A stretch of 28,470 nucleotides of DNA from Methanobacteriaceae archaeon (GCA_900766745.1 CAAFWR010000121.1:1-28470), one strand, 5' to 3'. Shown: positions 16,262 through 23,017, numbered from the stretch's first letter. Notes: a model not told the origin generated them from the letters alone. Made by a program: numbers and translations.

Positions 16262-17683
16262 CTATAGCGTTTTTTCGATAGAATCCATCATTCTAGTAAC
16301 TGATTCCATCATGTAATTCTTTGTGCTCTTGTCTAACTGGTCTGCTCCGTTGACAATAGCACCTACGATTTGAGTAACTGACAAGGCCAATTTATATGTC
16401 TTTGCAGACTTGTCTTGTTGTTCTTTCAATTCGTATTTATCAAAATAAACCTTTGGTACACCTAATTTCTCGCTTAACATAGGAGAAATTTGAGTGGCGA
16501 ACCTTTCTCGCATTGGTACGATTGTGTTTGTCATGGCATTATCTATGATTCTTTCCATAGATACGTTTCCTGATACATCCCCTAAACCAATTAATTCAGG
16601 AGTAAGACCGAAACACTGACAAATAATAGAACCTTCCTTCATTTGAAGGTATTCTAAGAACTCCGTACCTTTTGTAACACGAGGCAAGTGATCCATTTTA
16701 TCAAAAATAGAACTTGCAAGGATTACATTGTCTGATTTTGAATTTCTGATTTCCTGACCTACACGTTTAGCTTCAATTCTTGCTTTGTCGGCTCTGTCTG
16801 CTTTAGAACTTGATGATTCGTCTAGCACTTGTGAAGCCGATAAATCAATCGTATCTCCCTTGGCAAATCCATCTTTTAGCCAAAAAATCAAACGTCCTGG
16901 GCCATCATACTGAATATCGTAATTCAAACGCTCGTAAACCGCACCTAATAGCTTTAGACGTTGTTTATCACGTAATAAACAAGATAATCCGTTCTCATGG
17001 TCTGTTCCGTTTCTTAAATTGCAGAAATTATCAGGAATTTCTACAATGATTGTTCCGTCTTTGGACATTAATTTGCCTGTTTGAAGGAATAACGCTTCGT
17101 CAAAGTCGATTTCCTTTGTTCCTAATGAGATAGGTTCTTTATCATCTGCTGACATGGCATAACAGATAGGAACTCTAAAGCCTTTATATTCATCATCTTC
17201 ACGCATGATAGAAACATAATTACGATAATTCTCTGTAACAATTCCTTTATCTTCGTCTATCCAACGAATACCACACTTTCCGTACAATAATGACTGCATA
17301 ATAGCATTTTGAAGTACGGAATAGTTTGTTACACCCTGTACATTGTGTCTATAAAGGAATGGCATAAGAACATTCTTGTCTAAATTCTCATCACCCGTTG
17401 TGATGCCGTTTGAGAATATAAAGTCAATTACCTTACCGATAACATATGGCAGCGTTGGTAGATTGTCTATCATCCAATCAATCTCATCAAACTGATTCTT
17501 AAAGCTTGTCTTTATAAATCCGTTGATGCAATCTGAATTGCAGTTTAACATAGCTTCCATTACCTTTTCGGCTTCGGTTTCTGCATTAGAACTGTGAATA
17601 TTGTGCGAAATGTTAGGTGACACATAGGTATTGGATGCTAGTTTAACTCTATCCTTTTGTCTTTTCTTTGTTCTTCGACTCAA
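16262..17683 (-). CDS. Portal protein (TTG start)
   Basis: A 473-residue protein right after the large terminase, the normal portal position. The core motif FGLTPELIGLGDVSGN followed by SMERIIDN and TIVPMRERFATQISPML (about residues 360-410) is typical of HK97/SPP1-type portals, which form the dodecameric ring through which DNA is packed and ejected. The start is TTG (17681-17683): a perfect AGGAGG lies 7 nt upstream, and the first in-frame ATG is 42 codons further on. The very basic N-terminus (SRRTKKRQKDRVK) is therefore real. About 12 nt separate it from terL. Confidence 0.9.
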   Translation of the reverse strand: MSRRTKKRQKDRVKLASNTYVSPNISHNIHSSNAETEAEKVMEAMLNCNSDCINGFIKTSFKNQFDEIDWMIDNLPTLPYVIGKVIDFIFSNGITTGDENLDKNVLMPFLYRHNVQGVTNYSVLQNAIMQSLLYGKCGIRWIDEDKGIVTENYRNYVSIMREDDEYKGFRVPICYAMSADDKEPISLGTKEIDFDEALFLQTGKLMSKDGTIIVEIPDNFCNLRNGTDHENGLSCLLRDKQRLKLLGAVYERLNYDIQYDGPGRLIFWLKDGFAKGDTIDLSASQVLDESSSSKADRADKARIEAKRVGQEIRNSKSDNVILASSIFDKMDHLPRVTKGTEFLEYLQMKEGSIICQCFGLTPELIGLGDVSGNVSMERIIDNAMTNTIVPMRERFATQISPMLSEKLGVPKVYFDKYELKEQQDKSAKTYKLALSVTQIVGAIVNGADQLDKSTKNYMMESVTRMMDSIEKTL

Positions 17684-17694
17684 ATTAGCACCTC

Positions 17695-19347
17695 CTAATC
17701 GTTCTCTGCATACGCAAGTATTTCACTGCTTAGATTATACATTAAACAACTGCGGACAGAAAGTACTGAGGAATCTAGGGCATCAGGAGAGTGTCCTAAG
17801 CGTTGTTTTATCTCCTCTTTAGGAATAATGGCTATCTTCTTATTGTTCTTCGATACAGTCCTTGTAGCAAGCAATTCAGGCTTCAATCTTTTTGCAACTT
17901 CCGTTGTGAAAGTCAATTTCTTACTGTCCATTAGCTGCTGAAAGTCTAAATACATTTCCGCTCTTAGATTAAATGCATAAGCTGCACTGTAATGTCTTGC
18001 TTTGATACGTGTTTTTGTTGGCCCTCCTTGGAAATTGACACCCTCAAGGATAAATCCTAGCTTATCAGAGTATTTTGACAATCCTTCGGTCAACCATGTA
18101 CCGAAACCAACGTCAACACAAACATATTTGATGTTTAATGTCTCGATAATCTTAACAATCTTGGCAATAATCTTCTCAGATGTGACTCCTTGCACCCAAA
18201 CACCCTCTTTAAGATTGTAAATTGTCTCGATTTTGCAGTTTCCGTATCTATTTTGAGAGCATAAAGCAACATCTATACCATCTTTACCTGTATAAGCCGA
18301 GTCAATGCCTAAGAAAAAACGCTTTTTATAGGAACTATCGACTTTATCATCGTCTAAAGTCATGGTTTTGAACATACTTTCGTCTGAAAATTCCTCTAAT
18401 TCGCATACTAAATAACGTTGGCAAGTACTTCTATTCTTGTAAAAATGAGAATTTAGTATCTGAGATGCACTTTTCATACGATCTTCTTCGTAAGCAGTAC
18501 GGACATCCATCCAAACAACTAATGTTCCTTCGGGGTATTTGTCGTTTGTCATGCAATCGTAGAACTCTCCTCGTTTGTGAGGGTTGGAAATAGCAATTTC
18601 AAGCTCTTTTGACCCGTCAACACTTGAAAATTCCCTTCGTCCTATCTCAGCATACGCATCTTCACTGACTTGGGCCGCTTCGTCAATAATATAGTCTCCA
18701 CCCTTACCGATAGCGTTGTTGTTTTTCTTTGGGTCTACACTGTTTCCACCTAATGTAACGATTTCTACACATCCTCCACCCTTGAAGGAAATTTTAGTCT
18801 TGGAAGTAGAAGTCTGTAATTTTTCAATCTTGTTTCCTGAATCTAATACAGAACTCTGAATAGACTCGTCTGCATTTTGTAAATGTCCGATAACTTTGGA
18901 CATGATGATAGTAGCGGTTTCTCCTGTTGCGGCCGCAATTCGTACTTGATGTCCTTTATACGCACGATAAATAGCGATCATTCCTAAAGTCCAGCTTTTA
19001 CCATACTGAGAAGTAGTAATTGCATAGATTGTATCGTAACCCTCTACAACCGCACCGAACAACATAGCTTGTGTAAAGTGAAGATTGACTTGAAAATATG
19101 TCAAAGCCTCTCTTGCACCGATAACCGCAAGTCTAAAAGCTTCTTGTCTAGAAATATTTAATCGTTTGTAATGCTCGGGGATATATCCTCTCGTCCAATT
19201 CTTTAATTTATACTTCGGGGTAGCTTTCTTCAACAATCTAACAACTTCTTCTTGGCTCTTATTAATAGCTTTAGCTTCCTTTAAGTCCTCTACATCCTTA
19301 GAATACTGTTCCGTAACACTAAGAGTCTGTTTCTTCACTATTTCCAT
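17695..19347 (-). CDS. terL: Terminase large subunit
   Basis: The ATPase-nuclease that packs DNA into proheads. The ATPase has a degenerate Walker A (TTSQYGKSW, about residues 110-118; the first Gly is missing, as often in terminases) and Walker B IIDEA (about 217-221). The RNase-H-like nuclease has its acidic residues in LGIDSAYTG (about 347), VCVDVGFG (about 411) and HSPDALDSS (about 522). The ATG at 19345-19347 touches the GAGGAGG ribosome site with no spacer; the GTG three codons later (19336-19338) has a 9-nt spacer and may be the true start. It overlaps terS by 29 bp. At 550 residues it is full length. Confidence 0.95.
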   Translation of the reverse strand: MEIVKKQTLSVTEQYSKDVEDLKEAKAINKSQEEVVRLLKKATPKYKLKNWTRGYIPEHYKRLNISRQEAFRLAVIGAREALTYFQVNLHFTQAMLFGAVVEGYDTIYAITTSQYGKSWTLGMIAIYRAYKGHQVRIAAATGETATIIMSKVIGHLQNADESIQSSVLDSGNKIEKLQTSTSKTKISFKGGGCVEIVTLGGNSVDPKKNNNAIGKGGDYIIDEAAQVSEDAYAEIGRREFSSVDGSKELEIAISNPHKRGEFYDCMTNDKYPEGTLVVWMDVRTAYEEDRMKSASQILNSHFYKNRSTCQRYLVCELEEFSDESMFKTMTLDDDKVDSSYKKRFFLGIDSAYTGKDGIDVALCSQNRYGNCKIETIYNLKEGVWVQGVTSEKIIAKIVKIIETLNIKYVCVDVGFGTWLTEGLSKYSDKLGFILEGVNFQGGPTKTRIKARHYSAAYAFNLRAEMYLDFQQLMDSKKLTFTTEVAKRLKPELLATRTVSKNNKKIAIIPKEEIKQRLGHSPDALDSSVLSVRSCLMYNLSSEILAYAEND

Positions 19348-19828
19348 CCTCCTCGCGTTCTATTACTTCGGCATCTAAAAACTCACTTCCCATGTTGATT
19401 CCTAATATATCGTTGATTCTTTCCTCTGCAATCGCTCTTTTCTGTTCAACAGTAATATTATTTACACTTCCAACATTTAAAATATTGCTCTTTCCAATGC
19501 CATCCATTCTATTCAATTCCTTTAAACATCCAAGTCTGTCTTTCATGTCCTTTTCTTCGTCTTGAATATTATCACTAAGCCACTGTCTACGTTGCTCTAC
19601 CGTCATAACACTCCTTTGGTCTCTCTTTTTTACCCTCTCATGTATGACATTCCTAAATAAAGGACTGTTTAATATCTTATATCCCTTGTTATAAGCACTC
19701 TTATCGCTTAAATCAGGACGAATCTTTTGCATGGACTTCGTAATATTCCCACTCTTTGAATACTCGTCAAAGAATCTTTTAGCCTCATCCTCACGCTTTA
19801 ATTCTGAAACGCTCTTTGCCCTTGGCAT
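19319..19828 (-). CDS. terS: Terminase small subunit
   Basis: A 169-residue protein overlapping terL. The N-terminal half has the helix-turn-helix layout of small terminases (FFDEYSKSGNITKSMQKIRP, then SAYNKGYKILNSPLFRNVIH), used to recognise the packaging site on phage DNA; the middle is helical for oligomerisation, and the C-terminus is acidic (SEETDS), as expected for contact with TerL. GAGAGGATGAGAGT precedes the ATG. It is the first gene of the late operon, downstream of a -10 box and four phased repeats that may be its promoter control or its own binding site. Confidence 0.85.
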   Translation of the reverse strand: MPRAKSVSELKREDEAKRFFDEYSKSGNITKSMQKIRPDLSDKSAYNKGYKILNSPLFRNVIHERVKKRDQRSVMTVEQRRQWLSDNIQDEEKDMKDRLGCLKELNRMDGIGKSNILNVGSVNNITVEQKRAIAEERINDILGINMGSEFLDAEVIEREEDGNSEETDS

Positions 19829-19859
19829 ACTCTCATCCTCTCTTTCTCTACCTCCCTAC

Positions 19860-19865
19860 ATTATA
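19860..19865 (-). promoter_or_regulatory. Candidate late promoter -10 box (no -35)
   Basis: A perfect TATAAT on the minus strand 32 nt before terS. At the correct distance upstream there is no TTGACA-like hexamer (AAAACG is found) and no TGn extension, so this promoter should need an activator. The four 11-bp repeats at 19888-19929 occupy the activator position (about -35 to -76). Confidence 0.55.
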
Positions 19866-19887
19866 AATGATTTTATTGAGGACGTTT

Positions 19888-19929
19888 TTACCCCTCACTT
19901 ACTACTCGTCTACTACTCTCTTACCCCTC
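19888..19929. repeat. Four 11-bp phased repeats upstream of terS
   Basis: On the plus strand TTACCCCTC (19888), TTACTACTC (19899), CTACTACTC (19910) and TTACCCCTC (19921) start exactly 11 bp apart; on the minus strand GAGGGGTAA, GAGTAGTAG, GAGTAGTAA, GAGGGGTAA. One repeat per helix turn puts all four on one DNA face. They may be operator sites for a late activator serving the -10 box beside them, or a packaging site bound by the small terminase. Confidence 0.75.
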
Positions 19930-20226
19930 GCAAAAATACATGAACTCATTTTTTTCAAAACGTAAAATTTCGTTTTCCAAAAAGTTTTATCTAAAAAAGG
20001 GGGTGGTTTGTGTTAGCACTCTGATTAATACAGTGCTAGATATAAAAAATGTGGTTTGGTCGAGAGGGAAGCCATGGGGTGTGTATGGTCGTCCGTTCCT
20101 GTTGCGTTTTTCAAACCATGACCCCAAACACATATATATTTATGTATTCAATCCATAAACAATTAATAAAGATCATGCAAATAGTTTTAGCAGCAAGAAG
20201 AAAAAAACAAGAAGAAAAAAGACAAT
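19930..20226. other. Gene-free stretch between terS promoter region and early terminator
   Basis: I see no gene here. Besides the CIRCE-like element it contains a small palindrome (AAAACG-N8-CGTTTT near 19959-19978), a GC-richer block (about 20050-20125) whose ends pair (GGTTTG near 20052 with CAAACC near 20111) and A-rich direct repeats (CAAGAAGAAAAAA twice, about 20190-20220). The GC-richer block next to terS might be a cohesive-end region, but nothing in the sequence proves it. A plus-strand frame at 19940-20158 has no ribosome site and no recognisable product. Confidence 0.6.
20013..20039. promoter_or_regulatory. CIRCE-like inverted repeat
   Basis: TTAGCACTC, 9-nt spacer, CAGTGCTAG. The heat-shock operator CIRCE, bound by the repressor HrcA in Bacillota, is TTAGCACTC-N9-GAGTGCTAA. 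The left arm is identical, the spacer length is right, and the right arm matches 7 of 9. It lies in the gene-free stretch 185 bp upstream of terS. Whether HrcA binds it is not known. Confidence 0.55.
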
Positions 20227-20262
20227 AAAAAAGCTAGTTAAATATTTAAAGTTTTAACTAGC
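20227..20262 (-). terminator. Intrinsic terminator of the 21695-20258 operon
   Basis: A perfect 10-bp stem (GCTAGTTAAA 20233-20242 with TTTAACTAGC 20253-20262), 10-nt loop, then T6 in the minus direction (20227-20232). It overlaps the stop codon of the 40-residue membrane peptide and would keep early transcripts out of the late region. Confidence 0.85.
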
Positions 20263-20380
20263 ATAACAAGCAAATAATAATAAATAATGCAATAAATAAT
20301 AATATAATCCATATCCAATATTTAAAGAGAAACGCAACAAGTAGAATAAACACAAGTATAGTTGACAATTGATCAATCAT
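20258..20380 (-). CDS. 40-residue single-span membrane peptide
   Basis: ATG at 20378-20380 overlaps the stop of the upstream gene (ATGATTGA), with AAAGG 8 nt upstream; the TAG lies inside the terminator stem. After a short polar start (MIDQLSTI) nearly the whole peptide is hydrophobic (LVFILLVAFLFKYWIWIILL and on to IIICLLC), so it should span the membrane once or twice. Size and composition recall small phage membrane peptides such as holin-like or exclusion peptides, but the location in an early-type operon gives no direct clue. Function unknown. Confidence 0.65.
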   Translation of the reverse strand: MIDQLSTILVFILLVAFLFKYWIWIILLFIALFIIICLLC

Positions 20381-20729
20381 TTAGTAGCCTTTCAAATTCA
20401 TTTAATTTATTAATATAATAATTCATTCTCTTTTTTTCTCTTTTAGTTTTAAAACAATCATTATTATATAATTCAATCCAATTATTTAAGCCCTTTTTAT
20501 AATATCTTAAAAGCTGAGCAAACATAAACTTTTTAGAATATGAATTAAAAGTATGATGATCATTTTCAATGAATTGAAATGTAATACAATTACCATAAGG
20601 ATATATAGTATATGCATATATATAACCTTTATTGAATACGCCTTTTTCGTTCGTTCGTATAGTTTGACAACTTAAACCAGCTATACAACTACACAATTTT
20701 TTAATATCTTTCAAATATATTTTAGTCAT
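20373..20729 (-). CDS. Unknown early protein, 118 residues
   Basis: A basic protein with a Tyr/Phe-rich middle (NKGYIYAYTIYPYGNCITFQ) and a Lys-rich helical C-terminus (KTKREKKRMNYYINKLNEFE). It has three Cys in the N-terminal half (LCSCIAGLSC). The ribosome site is weak. It is part of a four- to five-gene minus-strand operon. No known family recognised. Confidence 0.6.
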   Translation of the reverse strand: MTKIYLKDIKKLCSCIAGLSCQTIRTNEKGVFNKGYIYAYTIYPYGNCITFQFIENDHHTFNSYSKKFMFAQLLRYYKKGLNNWIELYNNDCFKTKREKKRMNYYINKLNEFERLLND

Positions 20730-20737
20730 ATGTTTTT

Positions 20738-20944
20738 TTACTCTATTTCTTTTAATTCATCATACACACTACACGTAACATAAATACCATTTCTAATACA
20801 ATTATATAATCGTTCTGTAACTCTATTATTAATTAAATTATGACGGTTATACAATGTAACAAGTCTAACCGCTGGGCCTATGTCGTCCAACTTTATACGC
20901 TCGTTTATTACTTCTTTTATAAGATCAAACTCATTTCTAGTCAT
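20738..20944 (-). CDS. Unknown early protein, 68 residues
   Basis: A small helical protein (EFDLIKEVINERIKLDDIGP, then LVTLYNRHNLINNRVTERLY). AGGGGTG lies 7 nt before the ATG. It sits 8 bp from the next gene of the operon. No motif; function unknown. Confidence 0.6.
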   Translation of the reverse strand: MTRNEFDLIKEVINERIKLDDIGPAVRLVTLYNRHNLINNRVTERLYNCIRNGIYVTCSVYDELKEIE

Positions 20945-20947
20945 TTT

Positions 20948-21205
20948 CTACACCCCTAAGTATTCTAACTTTGCAAGTAACATTTTATGCGTTTTATTTG
21001 AATATCTTTCAATAATCTTATATATAGGCTTGTTCTTTTTTGATATGATCATTTTTCTGTAATCTATGTCAACGCCTCTTTCATCCATAAGCAATAAGTT
21101 ACTTTGTTTTATTTTATAACTAGACATAAGCCCGTTATTATTGTATTCAATATATCTTTTCAAGCAGTCTTTAACTGCTGCTAGTTCATTATTATTTAGT
21201 TCCAT
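20948..21205 (-). CDS. Unknown early protein, about 85 residues
   Basis: I take the ATG at 21203-21205; a TTG nine codons upstream would overlap the preceding gene and has no ribosome site. The protein begins MELNNNELAAVKDCLKRYIE and is Lys/Tyr-rich, mostly helical. It follows the 159-residue gene in the same operon. No family recognised. Confidence 0.55.
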   Translation of the reverse strand: MELNNNELAAVKDCLKRYIEYNNNGLMSSYKIKQSNLLLMDERGVDIDYRKMIISKKNKPIYKIIERYSNKTHKMLLAKLEYLGV

Positions 21206-21215
21206 ACTCTTACAT

Positions 21216-21695
21216 CTACCAATTAATTGCAATACTAGTCAATACATAATCCCAAGAAGTACCGTAGTGCGTAACGCCCCATAAATACATATCAAGTTTT
21301 TCATTGTAGTAAACAACTTCATCGATATCTTGTAATAATCTAGCGCCCCAATCATCCACAATAAACCATTGAAATACTTCTTGATATTCATTTTGTTCGT
21401 TTTCAAGTTCTTCTATTTGTTCATTTATTTCATTTATTTCATTTTCAATAATTTGCGATGGGTTATTTTCGTTTTCTTCTTCTAACTCGTCTCTTTTTTC
21501 TTCTAGTTCTTCTATCTTGTACGTGTTGTCAATAATACCGCTCACTTGCTCCCATGAACCTATGTCATAAGTCAAGTTCATGATGTCATTGTTTAACACG
21601 GCATCAAAAGCCTTTGCAAGTGTGGCATAGTCTACACGTCCATTTTCTAAACCGTATTCACTAATAGGGTTACCATAATAATATTTTTGTTCCAT
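21216..21695 (-). CDS. Conserved mobile-element protein of unknown function, 159 residues
   Basis: An acidic protein with two conserved-looking ends (YYYGNPISEYGLENGRVDYA; DEVVYYNEKLDMYLWGVTHY) around a Glu/Asn-rich coiled coil (about residues 60-105). I recall close relatives on plasmids, conjugative elements and phages of Bacillota, always without a known function. The Trp/Tyr-rich final part looks like a compact domain. The gene is first in its operon, behind an extended -10 promoter at 21881-21889 and a long leader. Acidic character would fit a DNA-mimic or antirestriction role, but that is only a guess. Confidence 0.65.
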   Translation of the reverse strand: MEQKYYYGNPISEYGLENGRVDYATLAKAFDAVLNNDIMNLTYDIGSWEQVSGIIDNTYKIEELEEKRDELEEENENNPSQIIENEINEINEQIEELENEQNEYQEVFQWFIVDDWGARLLQDIDEVVYYNEKLDMYLWGVTHYGTSWDYVLTSIAINW

Positions 21696-21719
21696 ATTTA
21701 ATTTTTAGCCCCTTTTTGT

Positions 21720-21838
21720 TATAATAAGGACGTATATATATTTTTTGGGGCTTTACTCCATTCTATAATTATATATATACGCTTTTTGGATGATCTTACT
21801 TCCAAAGGTTTAGCAGCATATGGAAGTAAGATCTTTTT
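21720..21838 (+). ncRNA. Possible small plus-strand RNA with terminator
   Basis: On the plus strand TATAAT (21720-21725, poor -35) is followed by a short arm pair (CGTATATATA near 21731 with TATATATACG near 21772) and then a perfect 13-bp stem (GATCTTACTTCCA with TGGAAGTAAGATC, about 21791-21832) ending in T7. The T run is on the plus side only, so it should stop rightward transcription although no plus-strand gene exists here. The RNA would be about 105 nt, antisense to the leader of the 159-residue gene. The promoter is weak; the hairpin is certain. Confidence 0.4.
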
Positions 21839-21839
21839 T
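21791..21839 (+). terminator. Plus-strand intrinsic terminator hairpin
   Basis: A perfect 13-bp stem with 16-nt loop followed by TTTTTTT on the plus strand; the minus-strand side lacks a T run after the stem. It lies in the leader of the minus-strand operon starting at 21881, where it could also act as a leader hairpin. Confidence 0.7.
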
Positions 21840-21880
21840 TATGTCTTGCTTTTATGTTAACACCTACCTTTCACACTATT

Positions 21881-21889
21881 ATTATACCA
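21881..21889 (-). promoter_or_regulatory. Extended -10 promoter for the 21695-20258 operon
   Basis: The minus strand reads TGGTATAAT, a full extended -10. The -35 (TGGATT) is weak, as tolerated with TGn. Transcription would start near 21874, leaving a leader of about 180 nt. The upstream motif ATATATCGTGGTA (21885-21897) recurs at 23867-23879. Confidence 0.6.
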
Positions 21890-21927
21890 CGATATATGTA
21901 TATAATCCACCTTTTTTTCACTTTTTG

Positions 21928-21942
21928 TTCACGAATCGTGAA
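21928..21942. promoter_or_regulatory. Operator-like dyad TTCACG-AAT-CGTGAA and related boxes
   Basis: A perfect 6-bp dyad with a 3-nt spacer just upstream of the extended -10 promoter. Half sites CGTGAACAA recur at 21990-21998 and 22134-22142. A regulator binding these could control this promoter. Confidence 0.5.
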
Positions 21943-22000
21943 TATAATAGCGGAAATTTTCGTACTACACCGTGTTTTTGTCTACATATCGTGAACAATT

Positions 22001-22056
22001 TACAAAATACAAAATATACAAAATACAAAATTTTTCGCCGATTACAAAATACAAAA
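22001..22056. repeat. Six TACAAAA iterons in three tandem pairs
   Basis: TACAAAA starts at 22001, 22008, 22017, 22024, 22043 and 22050, i.e. three TACAAAATACAAAA units separated by 2 and 12 nt, in very AT-rich DNA. Together with the CGTGAACAA boxes and a CCTTTA-TT-TAAAGG palindrome (22105-22118) this could be a replication origin or a repressor-binding array. Confidence 0.65.
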
Positions 22057-22168
22057 TTTATTTTTTATATTGACAAAATTTTCTTTTTGGAACACTTAAA
22101 ATGCCCTTTATTTAAAGGAATTCTTTATTTTTTCGTGAACAAATGAGTATTAAAGCAAATAAAACAAT

Positions 22169-22204
22169 AAAAAAACCCATCAAACTTCATTAGAACTTGA
22201 TAGG
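22169..22204 (-). terminator. Terminator at the 3' end of the large non-coding RNA
   Basis: In the minus direction CCTATCAAGTT pairs with AGTTTGATGGG (11 bp with three G-U pairs), followed by T7 (22169-22175). It is the first terminator reached by transcripts from the promoter at 22976-22984. Confidence 0.75.
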
Positions 22205-22731
22205 TAAATGAAACTAGTAATAATACTGTATATATCTTCTTCTATTAGGCTTTGGAGGAGTCCGTGGAGGACGTAGCTCCTCACTTCTTCTTTCCCCCGA
22301 GGCCAAAACCCCTCTTTATCTCCCCCGAGCCTCTTTCCTATTATATATATGTGCTCAGGGACTTAGATATATCGCTTTTTCAAAGATCAATCGTTTTAAA
22401 ATATGCAGAATTACTTAAGACTATTTATAATATAGGCTCTGTTAATACAGAACCTTAAACCATACAATCGACAAGATATAGAATTTATATTAAGAATTTC
22501 TAAAGGAGTATGAAATGAAATATCTGCCTATTCATTTCAGTAGTAGTACATGACCACGTGATGACAATTTATGAACCAACCTAAACAATCGTGTGTAAAC
22601 ATTATGGAACTTATCGTGTTTATTACGCATATATGACTGTATGGACGTTTCTATATCTCTGAATTTACTTGTTTTCTTTCTTTTTCCCCGACCTCTGTTG
22701 CGATACATAGGCACATTTCGTGCAAATCCTG

Positions 22732-22784
22732 TTGCGATTGGGGTGGCTATTGCGAATTGGGGGCGTTGTTGCGAATGGGGTGGC
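22732..22784. repeat. Three GC-rich 16-bp direct repeats
   Basis: On the plus strand TTGCGATTGGGGTGGC (22732), TTGCGAATTGGGGGCG (22750) and TTGCGAATGGGGTGGC (22769), 18 and 19 bp apart. In RNA from the minus strand they give three CCCC-A-UCGCAA units. They lie inside the candidate structured RNA and may be repeated helices or protein sites. Confidence 0.7.
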
Positions 22785-22975
22785 ATTTTTTCATTGCACT
22801 CATAGGGCATAATTTCTATTGCACCCTCCCCCGTCAATTTAATATTGCACTTACACCCTTATAATATCCCCAGATTTCTCTGAGGCACTCTCAATAAAGA
22901 GTAAGTAGAAGTAAAAAATGTCTCGTTAGAAAGTGGCAATATTTGGTCTTTCTCAGGTACTTTCTAACTACATAT

Positions 22976-22984
22976 ATTATACCA
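22976..22984 (-). promoter_or_regulatory. Extended -10 promoter of the large RNA
   Basis: Minus-strand TGGTATAAT, identical to that at 21881-21889. The predicted start (about 22968) coincides with the first base of the 10-bp 5' hairpin. No good -35. Confidence 0.65.
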
Positions 22985-23017
22985 TTTTTAGATGCAGACG
23001 TGTGAAAAAAAGTCGAT

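Larger units (their letters stand above)
22169..22968 (-). ncRNA. Large structured non-coding RNA candidate (about 800 nt)
   Basis: Bounded by its own extended -10 promoter and terminator. No frame of quality: the only long one (22532-22837) begins with TTG, lacks a ribosome site and has a low-complexity repeat-encoded N-terminus. Hairpins visible in minus-strand RNA: 10 bp at the very 5' end (22925-22934 with 22959-22968); CCUCAGA-GAAA-UCUGGGG, 7 bp with a GNRA loop (22868-22885); GCAC-GAAAU-GUGC (22711-22723); 9 bp (22511-22539); AGGUUCUGU-AUUA-ACAGAGCCU (22434-22455); CCCUGAGC with GCUCGGGG (22323-22360); GAGGA/GUCC...GGAC/UCCUC (22255-22282). A longer-range helix pairs 22828-22839 with 22755-22763. 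GC-rich blocks stand out from AT-rich surroundings. Length, phage setting and architecture recall ROOL and GOLLD RNAs; the class is not assigned. Confidence 0.65.

Noticed and set aside
19940..20158. Plus-strand open frame of 72 codons
   Set aside because: No ribosome site, no family resemblance, and it covers the CIRCE-like element and GC-richer block.
21943..21948. Plus-strand TATAAT next to the dyad
   Set aside because: No suitable -35 and no plus-strand gene or terminator-defined RNA directly downstream; treated as chance in AT-rich DNA.
22252..22458. Plus-strand open frame of 68 codons
   Set aside because: No ribosome site; Pro-rich part comes from GC-rich RNA blocks; opposite to all genes.
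22515..22553. Plus-strand 12-residue peptide with AAAGGAG 6 nt upstream
   Set aside because: No plus-strand promoter leads to it and it lies within a hairpin of the minus-strand RNA; probably chance.
22532..22837. Minus-strand open frame of 101 codons
   Set aside because: Starts with TTG without ribosome site; its N-terminal half is encoded by the GC-rich repeats and it lies wholly inside the hairpin-rich RNA candidate. Kept out as a gene, though a real protein cannot be fully excluded.
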